Source of the DNA: Ischnura elegans
Taxonomy: Eukaryota > Arthropoda > Insecta > Odonata > Coenagrionidae
DNA: 64,000 nt
Direction: 5' to 3'
Assembly (NCBI RefSeq): GCF_921293095.1
Contig: NC_060248.1
Span: 135,048,972-135,112,971 of the forward strand
The notes beneath the pieces are model-generated. The model was not told the origin of the DNA. It searched no databases and saw only the letters and a list, made by a program, of their open reading frames with translations. A program made the translations under genes and the position numbers. Position 1 is the first letter of the stretch, and each line of letters begins with the position of its first letter. Shown here piece by piece: positions 23,378 through 33,953 of the stretch.

Positions 23378-23440
23378 GGTCTCCGCGCAGGCTCATATAT
23401 GAAAGCAGACTCAGGGAAGCCAGCGTACGTCACCCCCAAT

Positions 23441-23835
23441 TAAAGACAAACATTTAAATGCAATTACAGGGTAGCGAGTCCTCCAACGATAAGATGACTA
23501 AGGAACAATTTTCATCAATTAAACCTCTTGATTCCCCCACAAAAATTTGTAATCACATTAATTCTTAAGGTACAACTTTTAAAGAAATAGGTATTTGAAA
23601 ATAGGTACTGTATTTAACGGCACATTAAGACTTCCTTTTTCCAAAAATAATAGCTAAAAAAAATCACCTTCATCTAAAACGTGAAGGCTCAACATCCATA
23701 GGCTAATGTTCAATACTGACTCTTTTATACTTATTAATATATGTTTATTATTCAATAGAAGAATATCTAGTTATTATTGTAAATATTGATCTCATTGCTA
23801 TTATGTGATGTTATTTATCATTTATTTATTATTAT
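23441..23835. other. Intron sequence, nothing recognised
   Basis: AT-rich sequence between the LINE and a T1-related fragment. Confidence 0.4.
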
Positions 23836-24003
23836 TTCACATTAAATTCTTGTACAAAAATTTTCAAGTTGTTATTTGATTATGTTCTCTAAAATTGAGA
23901 GGAATTTCTTTAGCGCTAAGATCGTTGATATTAAACTTGAAAGAATGGAAAGTTTAAGGTTGTATGATTTTTAACCATCTTTCGCAGCATAAAATTAAAA
24001 AGA
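23836..24003. repeat. Fragment related to the T1 Tigger family
   Basis: ATTAAATTCTTGTA, GAGAGGAATTTCTTTAG, GATATTAAA, GTTGTATGATTTTTAACCATC and CTTTCGCAGCATAAA line up in order with 58498-58650 near the right end of T1 copy 2. It is an old third copy of this family, in the orientation of copy 2, with no ends left. Confidence 0.6.
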
Positions 24004-24531
24004 AAGAGCATTTTTTTTTTAATTCCATCTTAAATGCCGAGCAGTAATTCCGGTGACTCACCGTGACACAGTAAACAGCGTTATTGGATAACTTGTTGCA
24101 GGAAAAACTTAAGTGTGGGACTAACTTAACAATTTAAATCATAAGACCTATTGTTATTTGAAAGCACGAATGGCTAGCAGTTGGGGGAGGGGAAGGAAGG
24201 AATAGAAAGGATAGGAGGAGAGGGGGGTGCTAATTATTAGAGGATGGATCTTTGGATATTCGGTGCTACACTGAGCTTCAATGCAAAAAAAATCATTTTA
24301 ACACCCCTCCGGTTCGAGTTAATTTGTATCCGACTGTTTCCCATGTATAGCCGGACTAGCCAAAATATCATAAGAAAAAGTGTAGTAACAAGTAATTTTG
24401 CTAAAGCAAGTAAATTTCGTGCCATCAGCACAATATTGAGGTACACCTAGACATAACTTATGCCCAAGGGATGTGCTAAAAAAAATTTGAATGAGGCTTT
24501 CATCATACTTCTTAACTCTACAATAACATAC
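24004..24531. other. Intron sequence, nothing recognised
   Basis: Includes a purine-rich GGGAGGGGAAGGAAGG tract near 24184. No gene or repeat ends recognised. Confidence 0.4.
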
Positions 24532-24667
24532 CTTTCTTAGCCTTTAATTTGTTGTCAACAGCTTCAGGAGAGTTCCCGACTCTTTGTGCAAGTGTTGGAG
24601 TTTTTCCATCACACATAGCATCAAACTCGTCCTTCTCCTCTTCTTTTTCTTTCTTGACTTTCGGCAT
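24532..24667 (-). CDS. Top2: DNA topoisomerase II, C-terminal region exon
   Basis: Encodes MPKVKKEKEEEKDEFDAM and then GKTPTLAQRVGNSPEAV and KLKAKK, starting in phase 0 after a TTTTTCAG acceptor and ending with one base of an alanine codon at a GTATGT donor. The first methionine is internal, not a start. Its basic-acidic make-up and position between the PSPIGRKV exon and the KQTKLNF exon fit the TOP2 tail. Confidence 0.9.
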
Positions 24668-25663
24668 CTGAAAAATGCCAGGTGTCACATTATTAGCTTG
24701 AATTGCCTAAAAAGCCAAAACTGGATTCCTTCATCTCCCACTAAATTAGACAAGAATAAGGATGATTATCTGGTCCTTGGCTTCAGAAATTGTAAACAGA
24801 ATCTGAACTATAGCCAAAAGAATTGTTATCAAAGCTGAACGGAATCAGAACTGAAATAATTTTCTCAAAGAAAAATAAAAAATGATTACTGATCATAATT
24901 GACATTATATGCTTTATATACAAATATTTTTAATAACCATTGACTTGTAAGATAACTTAATGTATTACTTTAAATAGTCTTTAGAAAACCCAAACAAAAA
25001 TAAGTACAATAACACCTTCATATTAAGATATTCCAAGGACCAAAAACGTACCAAATTGGTTTCTGTGATACTTGTTATTGCAACACTTATATTCTTCCAC
25101 CATATTTACTATGATGCCATAGCTTGTTTCGTGTTTGTTACTTTCAAAGCATTCTCACTAACTTATAAATTATAACTAAAAAATTGTAAAGTTGTCAGTT
25201 GTTCACTAAGAACATATTCAATCTATGTTCCAAGATACCTTATCATTACCAAATATGATGCGTAAAAACTAGTGATCTAGGGTCCATTCAAACATTTTAG
25301 CGATTTCGTCCATTCTGATTGCATTTCCATCATAGGAAATGGTAGCGTGGTAGTGGATACATGTGGTAATTTGAACATTTATAGAGTCAATATGAAAATG
25401 ACTCCACACTATTGACCTTACAACACTCATTAGAAGCCGACGACAATGTTGTGCAACTAGAAAACTTTTGTATCTTTAACGCCACAACAGGACTATGGTA
25501 TGGAAGAAACAGTTACTATGCTGATTTTAATGAGTTTTGTTTTTATGATTACGTGGTGCGAAAATTCAAACAACTATTGGAAGCACAGTGGTATATAAAT
25601 TTGTGGTTTTAAGTACTACAGGAATCGGAATCGATTTTGCACCTTGGTACATAACAACTCATT
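24668..25663. other. Intron sequence, nothing recognised
   Basis: About 1 kb of AT-rich sequence. An open frame at 25412-25612 shows no family likeness and I do not call it a gene. Confidence 0.4.
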
Positions 25664-26894
25664 TTCACGATGACTGCTAATTTCCGGGTTCTTCAGCCGC
25701 GTCTGTCGTTTTTGGTTGACTACAGTTTCGGAAGCCATCCTGCTTCCGTCTTCAGGTCGAAGGTGAGAAGTTTTCATTTTTTGCCGTCTTATATAGCACT
25801 GGCCGATCTCCTCCTGTGCGCTGATTGGTCAGAACTCTCTTCCAAACGTTGCTGATTGGGTAGCCGTTGTCCCTGTTAATATTTTGTCTTTTGTAAATTT
25901 CAATTGCTTCCCTGATTTGCCTTGGGTAGTAGCGACTCTCTTTTGCCACTATCTTCGCTTTTTCGAATTCAATGTTATGGCCGGCCTCACTCCAAACATG
26001 CTCTGCAATGGCTGACAAGTGCAGTTGTTTTTTAATCACACCACCATCCCGCCCAGAAGGCCTCGGTGGTAACATCTCTACTCCACCGAGCCTTCACCAT
26101 TTCCGACGCCGAATCATTAGATTCAGAGAAGAAGCACCTGACCAAAGCACTAATCAGGAATGGCTACGACCGGAAAATGGTCCTCAAAAGGGCCGCTAAG
26201 GTCAAAAAGATGCACTCACGACCATCTGAAGAACGCCAGGCCACAGAGGAGGAGGAATTGACCAAACCTACGGCACGGCTTACAATTCCATTCATAGCAG
26301 GAGTGTCAGAATGCATTGCTAGGATACTAAGGAAGCATGACGTGGTCACAAAGTTCAATTGCGTGACCAAGATACAAAACATTGTACCTGGACCAAAAGA
26401 TCGTATCCCGCAGGCACTATGCGAAGGCGTGTACACAGTGCCATGCTCCTGCGGCAAGTCATATGTTGGCGAAACATGCCGAGGAATGGCGACAAGGATG
26501 AAGGAGCATGTGAGAGCTACCAATAAAAAACAACTGCACTTGTCAGCCATTGCAGAGCATGTTTGGAGTGAGGCCGGCCATAACATTGAATTCGAAAAAG
26601 CGAAGATAGTGGCAAAAGAGAGTCGCTACTACCCAAGGCAAATCAGGGAAGCAATTGAAATTTACAAAAGACAAAATATTAACAGGGACAACGGCTACCC
26701 AATCAGCAACGTTTGGAAGAGAGTTCTGACCAATCAGCGCACAGGAGGAGATCGGCCAGTGCTATATAAGACGGCAAAAAATGAAAACTTCTCACCTTCG
26801 ACCTGAAGACGGAAGCAGGATGGCTTCCGAAACTGTAGTCAACCAAAAACGACAGACGCGGCTGAAGAACCCGGAAATTAGCAGTCATCGTGAA
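25664..26894 (+). mobile_element. Penelope-like retroelement (PLE1), truncated, with inverted arms
   Basis: The left 371 bp (25664-26034) is the reverse complement of the right 371 bp (26524-26894), and the encoded proteins of the two arms are identical over the shared part. Between them lies unique sequence, so the unit is the 3' end of a Penelope-like element with an inverted copy of its own end at the 5' side. Inverted and tandem pieces of this kind are typical of Penelope insertions. Most of the reverse transcriptase is missing. Confidence 0.9.
26036..26806 (+). pseudogene. Penelope C-terminal RT end and GIY-YIG endonuclease
   Basis: The frame begins at the junction with HHHPAQKASVV, the end of the Penelope reverse transcriptase, then SLLHRAFTI. 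A long linker leads to the GIY-YIG domain: GVYTVPCSCGKSYVGETCRG, with the catalytic arginine in ATRMKEH, then HLSAIAEHVW and ESRYYPRQIREAIEIYK. It stops at 26806. The GIY-YIG nuclease makes the nick that primes reverse transcription. The nuclease frame is intact, but the polymerase domain is absent, so the protein is only a remnant. Copying of its end on the other strand gives a second frame at 25752-26034. Confidence 0.9.
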
Positions 26895-27299
26895 CAACGC
26901 CGCGGAAACCTACGCACGAATTTAACTCTTTTTCAATTCGAATTCTTGGCATAGAATCAAGGAATCGACTCAACTCATCACTAGTAAAAAATTTATTTTT
27001 AACGGCATACACTCTCTTGGTATTTATGAAGAAAACTTGGTAAATGACAAGAATTTTGACTCTGGAAAATTGGAAGTGCAATACAATTGTAGTGTTTGAC
27101 CCCCACGGGGCGGGAAGCAAACCCCACAGTTGTCCTGCGGGTGATTTCTTGCGTTGGGTGCCACAAGCAATGATTGAATTCAAATTGCCAAGTTATGTAC
27201 GCATAGAGTGAAGGCACATCACCTTTAAGGACCTTGGACACCAATAAGTCCTAAGGACTTTCCCGGAGCAGGCGAATCAATCATCGCAAGCAGTGAATA
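26895..27299. other. Intron sequence, nothing recognised
   Basis: No terminal repeats or coding similarity seen; the stretch ends where W-family sequence becomes recognisable. Confidence 0.4.
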
Positions 27300-27928
27300 G
27301 TAGTAGTTAGGGTAGCGGGGGAAGTGGAAGTAGAATAGCATCATGAGTCATAGTCAGGCACTCGCGCAGACAATTTGCCATAAGTCCGGATTTCCTATTA
27401 TCACTGCTGCACGATGGTGTGATCCTGCACCGGTTGCCTTCATGGGAGTTCCATGTAACTGTTTTCCAAGCATTGTGGTGTGCGGTCGTGCTCAGAGATC
27501 ATGGATCTATGTCACGCAGCAGTTGCATTCCGAGCAACTTGCGTGAGACGTGGCGTGGTGCCTGACAGTGTAGTTTCCAATGTTGTGCAGAGGTTTTGAA
27601 GCATTCGTGCGAACCACTTATATGAATCCGAGACCTCACAGTCAAGGGTACATTGTTTTCGGAAACAAAGTATTATATGGAGCAGTAGGAATAAGAGTAT
27701 GATCATGTTATCTCCGCTAAAAACATCTTGGTTTGGAAAAGAGAACTCTTAATGATTCCAGAAATCAATCAAAAATAAAGACAATTGCGTAAAAAATAAT
27801 AGATAGGTTGATTTACCTTAATAATTATAATTACAAGAAATTAAAGTGAACGATTGGATAATTCATATTTTTCCGATTTTTCATACTGCCTCTACCCATC
27901 ATTAGCCCAGATAATTGGGCGTTTGCTG
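27300..27928 (+). mobile_element. W-family Tigger-like MITE, 5'-truncated copy
   Basis: Matches the central and right parts of the W-family copy at 48024-49171, for example CTTCATGGGA, TTTTCCAAGCAT, GGCGTGGTGCCTGACAGTGTAG and TTTTGAAGCATTCGTGC. The right end CCCAGATAATTGGGCGTTTG ends in CTG, next to TA at 27929-27930. The left end CAGCAGACTCC is missing. Confidence 0.75.
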
Positions 27929-28273
27929 TATGCATTTTTTATGCCAAAGTTATACTATCATGTCTTTTGAAGATTACACAATAAAAATTGAATTCTTGAT
28001 TGATAACCTAGTACAGGAATACCGCTACTAATCCATTACAATGAAAGCAAGATCATGTAATTCCACAACATCACTAAATAATAGAGCAAAATTATTTTTT
28101 TTATCTTCGTTTGGCACTTGTGATTTCCTTGAGTACAATTTCCAATCATCACTTACTAATTTGCATTAAAAAGTCTAGCAGCATGCCGGAGCACCGCAGA
28201 ATGTGCAAAAAATACACATGGTTGCCAATGCATCCAAATATGTACTACTACTGAAGCACATTCTTCTACTTAA
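27929..28273. other. Intron sequence, nothing recognised
   Basis: AT-rich. It ends with TTAA (28270-28273), the target copy of the next element. Confidence 0.4.
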
Positions 28274-28591
28274 CACATTATGGTCCGCACACGTGTTTTT
28301 ACGTGTTTCCGCCGCCAGCGCTTATGTGCCGATCACGCGTTTTTACGTTTTCACGTTTTCATGCAGTGCAGTCTCCTGCTGACCTCTACGGATTTATTTG
28401 GAACTATTTCGACCTAGTTCTGGTTTGTGCGTCTTCAGGTAGCTTTACTGTTTGTTTTTGTGAAATTTTTTTCTTATTGACGTCTTTTTTATCGACGTTA
28501 TAATAGTTTGAACATATATTGAGGCCTATGGCATAAAATATGACCGGCCCCAATGGCTAGTCTAGTTTAAAGGGTGCCGGACCAAGATGTG
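28274..28591. mobile_element. piggyBac-type MITE (318 bp)
   Basis: Ends CACATTATGGTCCG and, inverted, CACATCTTGGTCCG. TTAA flanks both sides (28270-28273 and 28592-28595), which is the fixed target of piggyBac elements. The ends resemble those of the coding piggyBac at 52881-55766 (CATGTTGCGGACCG), so that family or a close one probably moved it. The interior repeats CACGTGTTTTTACGTG-like text and codes for nothing. Confidence 0.88.
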
Positions 28592-28929
28592 TTAATATAA
28601 ATGAAATATTTTCATGTCAAAGAGAGAAACGATAGGAAATATACTTCTTTGCCTATTCTAAAACCATAATCATCCTGAATAACTGATATGCTTTGAATGT
28701 TTTTAAATCGTAATAAACAAGTTATCATAAAAATGCCAGGGGAATAGAACTGCTCCTCACACCCTGAATGTTTGAATTTCACTGTCTGTGGTTTTGCCTG
28801 GGATGAGCTCTACCCTAACCTTCACGTTTAGACCATCATATGTATGAGTGCACCATAAAGCTACAAACAAGCATGGTAAATCAAGGCGTTCACTGTGTCT
28901 AACAAAATGAAATTACAAGAGAAACATAC
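28592..28929. other. Intron sequence, nothing recognised
   Basis: No gene or repeat signal seen up to the donor of the next upstream exon. Confidence 0.4.
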
Positions 28930-29151
28930 CCTTTTGCCTTTATTTTCCTTGGCCCATACTGCCTTCTCGAATTTCTTAATAAGCTCTTCACCAATTCGCG
29001 GAGCTACTTTCCTGCCAATGGGAGATGGCATAACTTCAATGGCTACGGCTCCACCCTTCCTCTTGCCTGCCTGCTTGCCCTTTGGCCCCTTTGCTTGCTT
29101 TGAGTAATCAACTCGTGCAGCTTCCAGTTCCTTTTCTTCAACTTTATCCAG
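28930..29151 (-). CDS. Top2: DNA topoisomerase II, start of the C-terminal domain
   Basis: Encodes exactly 74 codons in phase 0 at both ends: LDKVEEKELEAARVDYSKQ, a lysine-rich KGPKGKQAGKRKGG, then VMPSPIGRKVAPRIGEELIK and ENKGKR. It matches the vertebrate order ELEAVEAKEKQDE, GKGGKAKGKK, EVLPSPRGQRVIPRI. It links the C-gate to the disordered tail; the lysine cluster may act in nuclear import or DNA binding. Confidence 0.95.
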
Positions 29152-29930
29152 CTGGAAATAACACAATGGCAAAACTTTACACATGAGAGAAGCACTAAAT
29201 TAGAGTATAATGATTTTGGGCATATGAGGAGTGATTTAAGTTCAAGGAAGTAAATAAAATGCATGCATTGCAAAACCCATGATATTTTTCTACAATGTTT
29301 AACCCTCTTGCTTCCAGGAAAATTCCTTTTTCACTCCCAGAATGATGAAACCCGATTCAAGTACACGTCAGGCATTTGGAACAAGAGAAATTATATTGTC
29401 TATAAAAATAATAAAATACATTTATTCATTTGCAAAATTAGATTTAAAAATATTATTACATACAGGCATTCACATGGGATTAAACATGGGGCCAGTATAT
29501 CATCACCTTGAGCATCTAAGGGTTACATACATTCTTCATATTTCAACAACATTCAAGGAACCACTGACGTCTCTTGGGATAATATTTAATAATAAATACT
29601 AAAATGTTTCTAGGGCCAGGCAAGTGTACACTTAACAAGATTATTGTGAATTTCATTACAACTTGCAGTTGATTAAAAATACTATTAGAAAACATTAGCA
29701 TGTGATGAGATCTCTGCCAAACTGACGATTGGCCCAGTGTGGTGGCATGGTGCTGATCAGTGCAGCAGGCAGTCTTGGTGAGCTCTCGACATGGCTCTCG
29801 ATTGATGAAAGGTAGTTGGGCACACAGACAGTCTTCTCCCAACACAAAGCAAGTTTTGGTGTCACCGGTAAAATATGTGCCTTAAATTACTTTCAAGATC
29901 ACTAGCTATGCACTAATTTCAGGAGAAATA
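29152..29930. other. Intron sequence, nothing recognised
   Basis: AT-rich start of a 14.6-kb intron. No repeat ends or protein similarity recognised before the Tigger-like end at 29931. Confidence 0.4.
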
Positions 29931-30573
29931 CAGTAAAACCTCTATACAACAAACCTCCAAATAGGAAAATTCAAGGAAACCTCCATATTTTCAAGTTATT
30001 GGCTTGGTCCTAGACCTGTCTAATGGACAATACATGCATAAAAAACCTCCTGTAACAAACCTCTCCAATTACGATAACTCCCAACAACCAAGTCTGTGCT
30101 TGGGCCCAAGCATAAAAAGTGCCCCTCTAGAACAGAATTTCCGTAACTGGAACAGATAAGTAGAAGTTGATCGCGTTTCGGAGGTACCATAAAAAATATC
30201 AACGAAAAGTTCAATTTTTCTCAAACTTTGACGAGTCACTGCAGTGTTCGGCACATGGAGATAAAACCGACAACAAAAGAAAGCCTCATCCTTCTAGTTT
30301 TAAACACCATATCAAGCATTTGCATATGTGGAAACGTAAGGTAGCAGGAGGTGATCACATGTCGGAAGGTACCGAAAAGTGCAATTTACCGCCATTTTGA
30401 ATTTTTTTGGGGGGTTCCAGGGGGAAAATCGGAGTTTTCGGATTTCCCCCCCCCCCAATCATTTTCCTTCCCCAGCCTTGGTAAAAATTTCTTCGTCCCA
30501 GCATGTCTGGAAGTGGTTGGGACTTTGTATACGTGAATCAGTGAGAGTTAAGTCACTCATCAGGTTGTACATA
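29931..30573. mobile_element. Tigger-like left end (family U), right end not found
   Basis: Begins after TA with CAGTAAAACCTCTATACAAC, a pogo/Tigger-style end. The first 150 bases repeat the AACAAACCTCC motif (about 29948 and 30056), as in other Tigger ends here. No matching right end is present, so either the element is cut or its right part was lost. The stretch contains an 11-base poly-C run near 30447. No transposase motif is visible. Confidence 0.5.
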
Positions 30574-32450
30574 CAGTAAACTCTTGATTTTACGAAGTCA
30601 GTGGGACCGGAAAATTGGCACTTCGTAAAATCGAGTTTCGTAATTTCAAACCTTTTTCATAAGTCACAAAAAAATGTTCGCTTTTGTTTCTTCCGCCCTT
30701 TTTTGTCTTTAGTGGTCTTATTTAAATGTTTTTGGTGGTTATTCTCGGTATTATTCATAGAAAGGCTATCTATATCTATAAGGCTTTTTGTTATCGATTT
30801 ATGCTGTGAAAGATCGTTAAATAATTATACCACCATAAAATTTCCATTTCTCTTTCATACTTCAACATCAACGATCGCTTAAGAAATTCCCGACCAGTTT
30901 AGAAAACTTAATCAAATAATGAATTGCAAAGTTTATTATAAGAATTTATGCTATAAATTTGTGGTTAGGAGCAAATAACAACGATTAAGTTCGCGTAAGA
31001 TACCTATTTGTTTCCAGCACCCACGGAATTTTAGCGGCAGCCGGCCTAACCGCCATTTATGTCGCCCTCTATCGCTCAGTGACGAGAAAAAAAAAAAAGA
31101 AAAACGAGGGCCTCCACCCGTTTCCAAAATAACCTTCATAAGTTAATATTTCGAGTTACTCCGTATTTTCAGTTGAATGTGCTATCATTTCCATTAGTTA
31201 TTTTCATTGAGATTCAGTTACGATTATAAATTACGCAGGATATGATTATCTTCTGGCGAATATTTTAAGTAATTTCTGTTTGAGTTCTCCGTCCGGATAC
31301 TGTGCTCCGTCATCTTAGCAGACATTGCTACGAAAGACTTTATTCTTCATCAGGACCATATTCTTCATACCGGGTGTGATGTGCTATGTTCATATAGTAT
31401 TTCTCTCTTCCTTTATGCCGACAGGAGCAAGGTTCCAACCGGAAAACGACAGGAGAAACATCTTCCATCATCGGAGAAATAAAGAGAGAAATGTTATTAT
31501 CCGCATTGATTGTTTTCCTACAAGAGATGTTTCATGATTTCTCAACGTGTGTGAAGTATTGGTTCACTTGCGTCAATTCCCAAAAATGACACGCAAAAAC
31601 CTGTACATTCACCTCATTTAGTTTTCGTGTCCCTTTCTCCGCCGTATTGAAAGTTATGCAAAGAATCATTGACGTAGAGAAAAGATTTTCTTAGCTTTAG
31701 CACTAAAAAATAGTCGTGCCATAATCGTAAATGAATATAGTGAGGAAAGAGCAAAGAAAATAATTTCAATTGAAACGTCAGCAGAGAAGAAGAGAGACAA
31801 TTATAAGCGCGGCACCATTTCCCCGACAGTGGAAGATACTTCTTCAGCCTCTCTCCGGTTAATAACTTACCCCCGTTGCAGGTAAATATGAACCATGCCC
31901 TTCTCCACAATCGAGGAACGTTCCCAGTGGGTGGGGTGAATAAGAGTGGGATGGGGATTGCCTGAGGAAAGAAGTGGTCAGCATATGGTGGGGTGAAGGG
32001 GGCAGGAGAAAGAAGGGTGGGGAAAGGGCCTTCAGCTCTGCCTCAGTTTACGTTTGGGGGGCGTATTTTTCTACGACGCACTCAAGCTCGGTCCTTAGGG
32101 GGGGAGTGAATGGGAAATGCTGGGGAAGGAGGGGTTTGGGATGCGTAAGGTGGGTGTCAGCAAGATCAGCAGAAGGCCGCGGGAGGAAGTAAACAAAGAC
32201 TTTGGAAAGAAAGATCTCTCGGCATGGGAAAATGGGGATACTGGCGAGAAGAAAGTTTATGGTTAGAGTTAGAAGTGCGTCTTCATTACGAGTAGCCTGA
32301 AAAATAAGTTTGTGGCTAATAGAGCCCAATACTTAAGATATTTAAGTTGTTTACTCAGGAAGGCTATTGTATGCACGAAAAGATACTACTAAAAAAATCT
32401 GTTATTTTTTTCTTTTTACCCTTCTCCATCGCCGCTTCCACCATGGTTTC

Positions 32451-32948
32451 TCACTTGCATAAATGGGAATGAAATTGGGGACCAAACTCGTTAGCCATAT
32501 CAAAGAATCTTAATGTTTGGATGGCAGCGTGTACTTCTTTTTTATTTGGTGAAATTACTTCCTCACTTTCATCTTCGTCGTCACTGCTATTCTGACTAGT
32601 CCCGGCCGCAGCTTCTTCCGACAAATGTACCGGCGTCCCATTGTCGCAAGCCCGGAGATCATCGTCAAGGGCAATATAATCGTTTGATGCTGCGCACTGT
32701 GCTCTTCCTGCTTTTTCCAAGAATTTTTCAAAATCATCTTTTAAGCCTCTATTCTCCTCCGCAATTTTATCCGCTGCAGCTTCCTGAAGGTATAACGTAA
32801 CGAATCAACTATAGCCGTGATATTATAGCAGTGGAATTACTAGTAGGCTAGTTGTATCAATAACCAACCTCGAGAACATCCTCATGATGCGCTATCAAAG
32901 GGAATCCGGCCGATTTCCAGCTATTTGCGATTGTAGTGGAGGAAATAA
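32451..32948 (-). pseudogene. T1 Tigger transposase, last two exons
   Basis: Two exon-like pieces on the minus strand. The first (32869 to about 32948) reads STTIANSWKSAGFPLIAHHE and DVLE, a form of the NCW-HAGF block near the end of Tigger transposases. It ends at a GTTGGT donor. After an 85-bp intron with a TACCTTCAG acceptor, the second (32451-32783) reads EAAADKIAEENRGLKDDFEK, an acidic serine-rich stretch, EVHAAIQTLRFFDMANE and a stop. The catalytic part is gone, replaced by the MITE and a deletion. Confidence 0.75.
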
Positions 32949-33347
32949 AGTACGTCTTTGAACCGTGTTTCTGCAATGAAAAATGACAATTTTATTAACT
33001 TGGCCATTTTAGCAAAGTTAACAAAATCGTTATTTCTCATCGCAGAAACATGGTTCAGAGACGTACTTGATTGACTGATTGGCAGGAGCGCGATGCAAAC
33101 TGTTATTATTTGATGATTGCATTGATTGATAGATTTTCAAAATGCAGTCAGAGCGGTAACTTTTGGGGAGAAAGGCTCGGAGGGTCGAAGAGGAGGGGCC
33201 AGCGAGGGTGAGCTCGTCGAGGAAAGGGTCCCGGATTAGGGACCTTTCGAAGTGCTTCGGCGAAATGTAGTCAAGTAAGTCTTTGAAGTACGTTCACAGC
33301 AGCCTGCCTTGCGAACGCACCAGGTACGTTCACAGCAGTGCAAAGGG
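32948..33347. mobile_element. piggyBac-type palindromic MITE, one arm lost
   Basis: Right end CAGCAGTGCAAAGGG next to TTAA (33348-33351). It is homologous to the 754-bp palindromic MITE at 42056-42809: the AAAGTTAACAAAATCG centre (about 33013-33028), the GCAGAAACA...TTCA segments and the GAAGTGCTTCGGCGAAA segment are shared. The other arm breaks off at about 32948, inside transposase coding sequence. The same MITE is present at the same place in T1 copy 2 (TTAA at 55812), so it entered T1 before the two T1 copies separated. Confidence 0.75.
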
Positions 33348-33953
33348 TTAATTAGGAGTGTACGAAATACCCCGCGCAACCTTCCTGACATGTTAAACTA
33401 CCAAGTATTGTCGATGCGATGTTTACGAATAGGCACGTAAATAGGGGCATTATGTCAGTCGCGATATTTTACTTAACTCCTACTTCCCCTAATTTCCCAC
33501 CGTGAGGTTTTAGGCGAACCCTTTCTCTCCAAAGTTGCACTATCATTTACAATTTAACACTTTTGAAGATCCACAGTTGGAAGCGCTGATTTTTTAGCTA
33601 CATATGCCGGCGTAACTCGTTTTGTTGACAAATATTTCGCCATAGTTCGTACAAGCGAATGCCTTTCGCTCCTGGGGACCGATCCGGGGTTCGTAAATTC
33701 AAAACATTTCGTAAAATCGAAACTTCGTATAATCAAATAGCACCATGTACTTACCATAGGCTTTTCGCCGGGACCACACTATCACTTCATATAATCGTAA
33801 ACTTCGTAAAATCCTGCTTCGTATAATCGAGAGTTTACTGTACGTAAGAACCTCACTGAAACTTTCAGTGGAGAACAAAAAAAAGTTCCATAGGCAAGGA
33901 AGTTTCGTTTGTGTGTAAGGCTTGAGGAAATATGTGAGGTTTTTGGTATTTAG

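Larger units (their letters stand above)
19686..23440 (-). mobile_element. CR1-clade LINE, near full length
   Basis: A 3.75-kb LINE in the same orientation as Top2. Its 3' end on the minus strand is a TAGATG-type repeat tail (TACATC units at 19688-19710) preceded by CGCCTTTTAGGCGGCTTGCG-like sequence, a 3' end seen widely in insect CR1-like elements. It has ORF1 with an esterase-like domain and ORF2 with endonuclease and reverse transcriptase. The 5' limit is approximate. The visible damage is a nonsense codon in ORF1 and one insertion in ORF2, so it is relatively young. Confidence 0.88.
30574..33840 (-). mobile_element. Tigger derivative T1, copy 1
   Basis: 3267 bp with inverted ends CAGTAAACTCTTGATTTTAC (left) and, inverted, CAGTAAACTCTCGATTATAC, flanked by TA at 30572-30573 and 33841-33842. 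It carries the last part of a transposase on the minus strand. An incomplete piggyBac-type palindromic MITE (about 32948-33347, with TTAA at 33348-33351) lies inside. A second copy lies inverted at 49324-58857. In place of the TA at 57431, T1 copy 1 has an uninterrupted GTTATTTTCATTGAG, which is an empty site for the MITE found in copy 2. Confidence 0.92.

Noticed and set aside
22282..23443. Plus-strand open frames of 69 to 192 codons
   Set aside because: They are shadows of the GC-richer CR1 ORF1/ORF2 on the minus strand.
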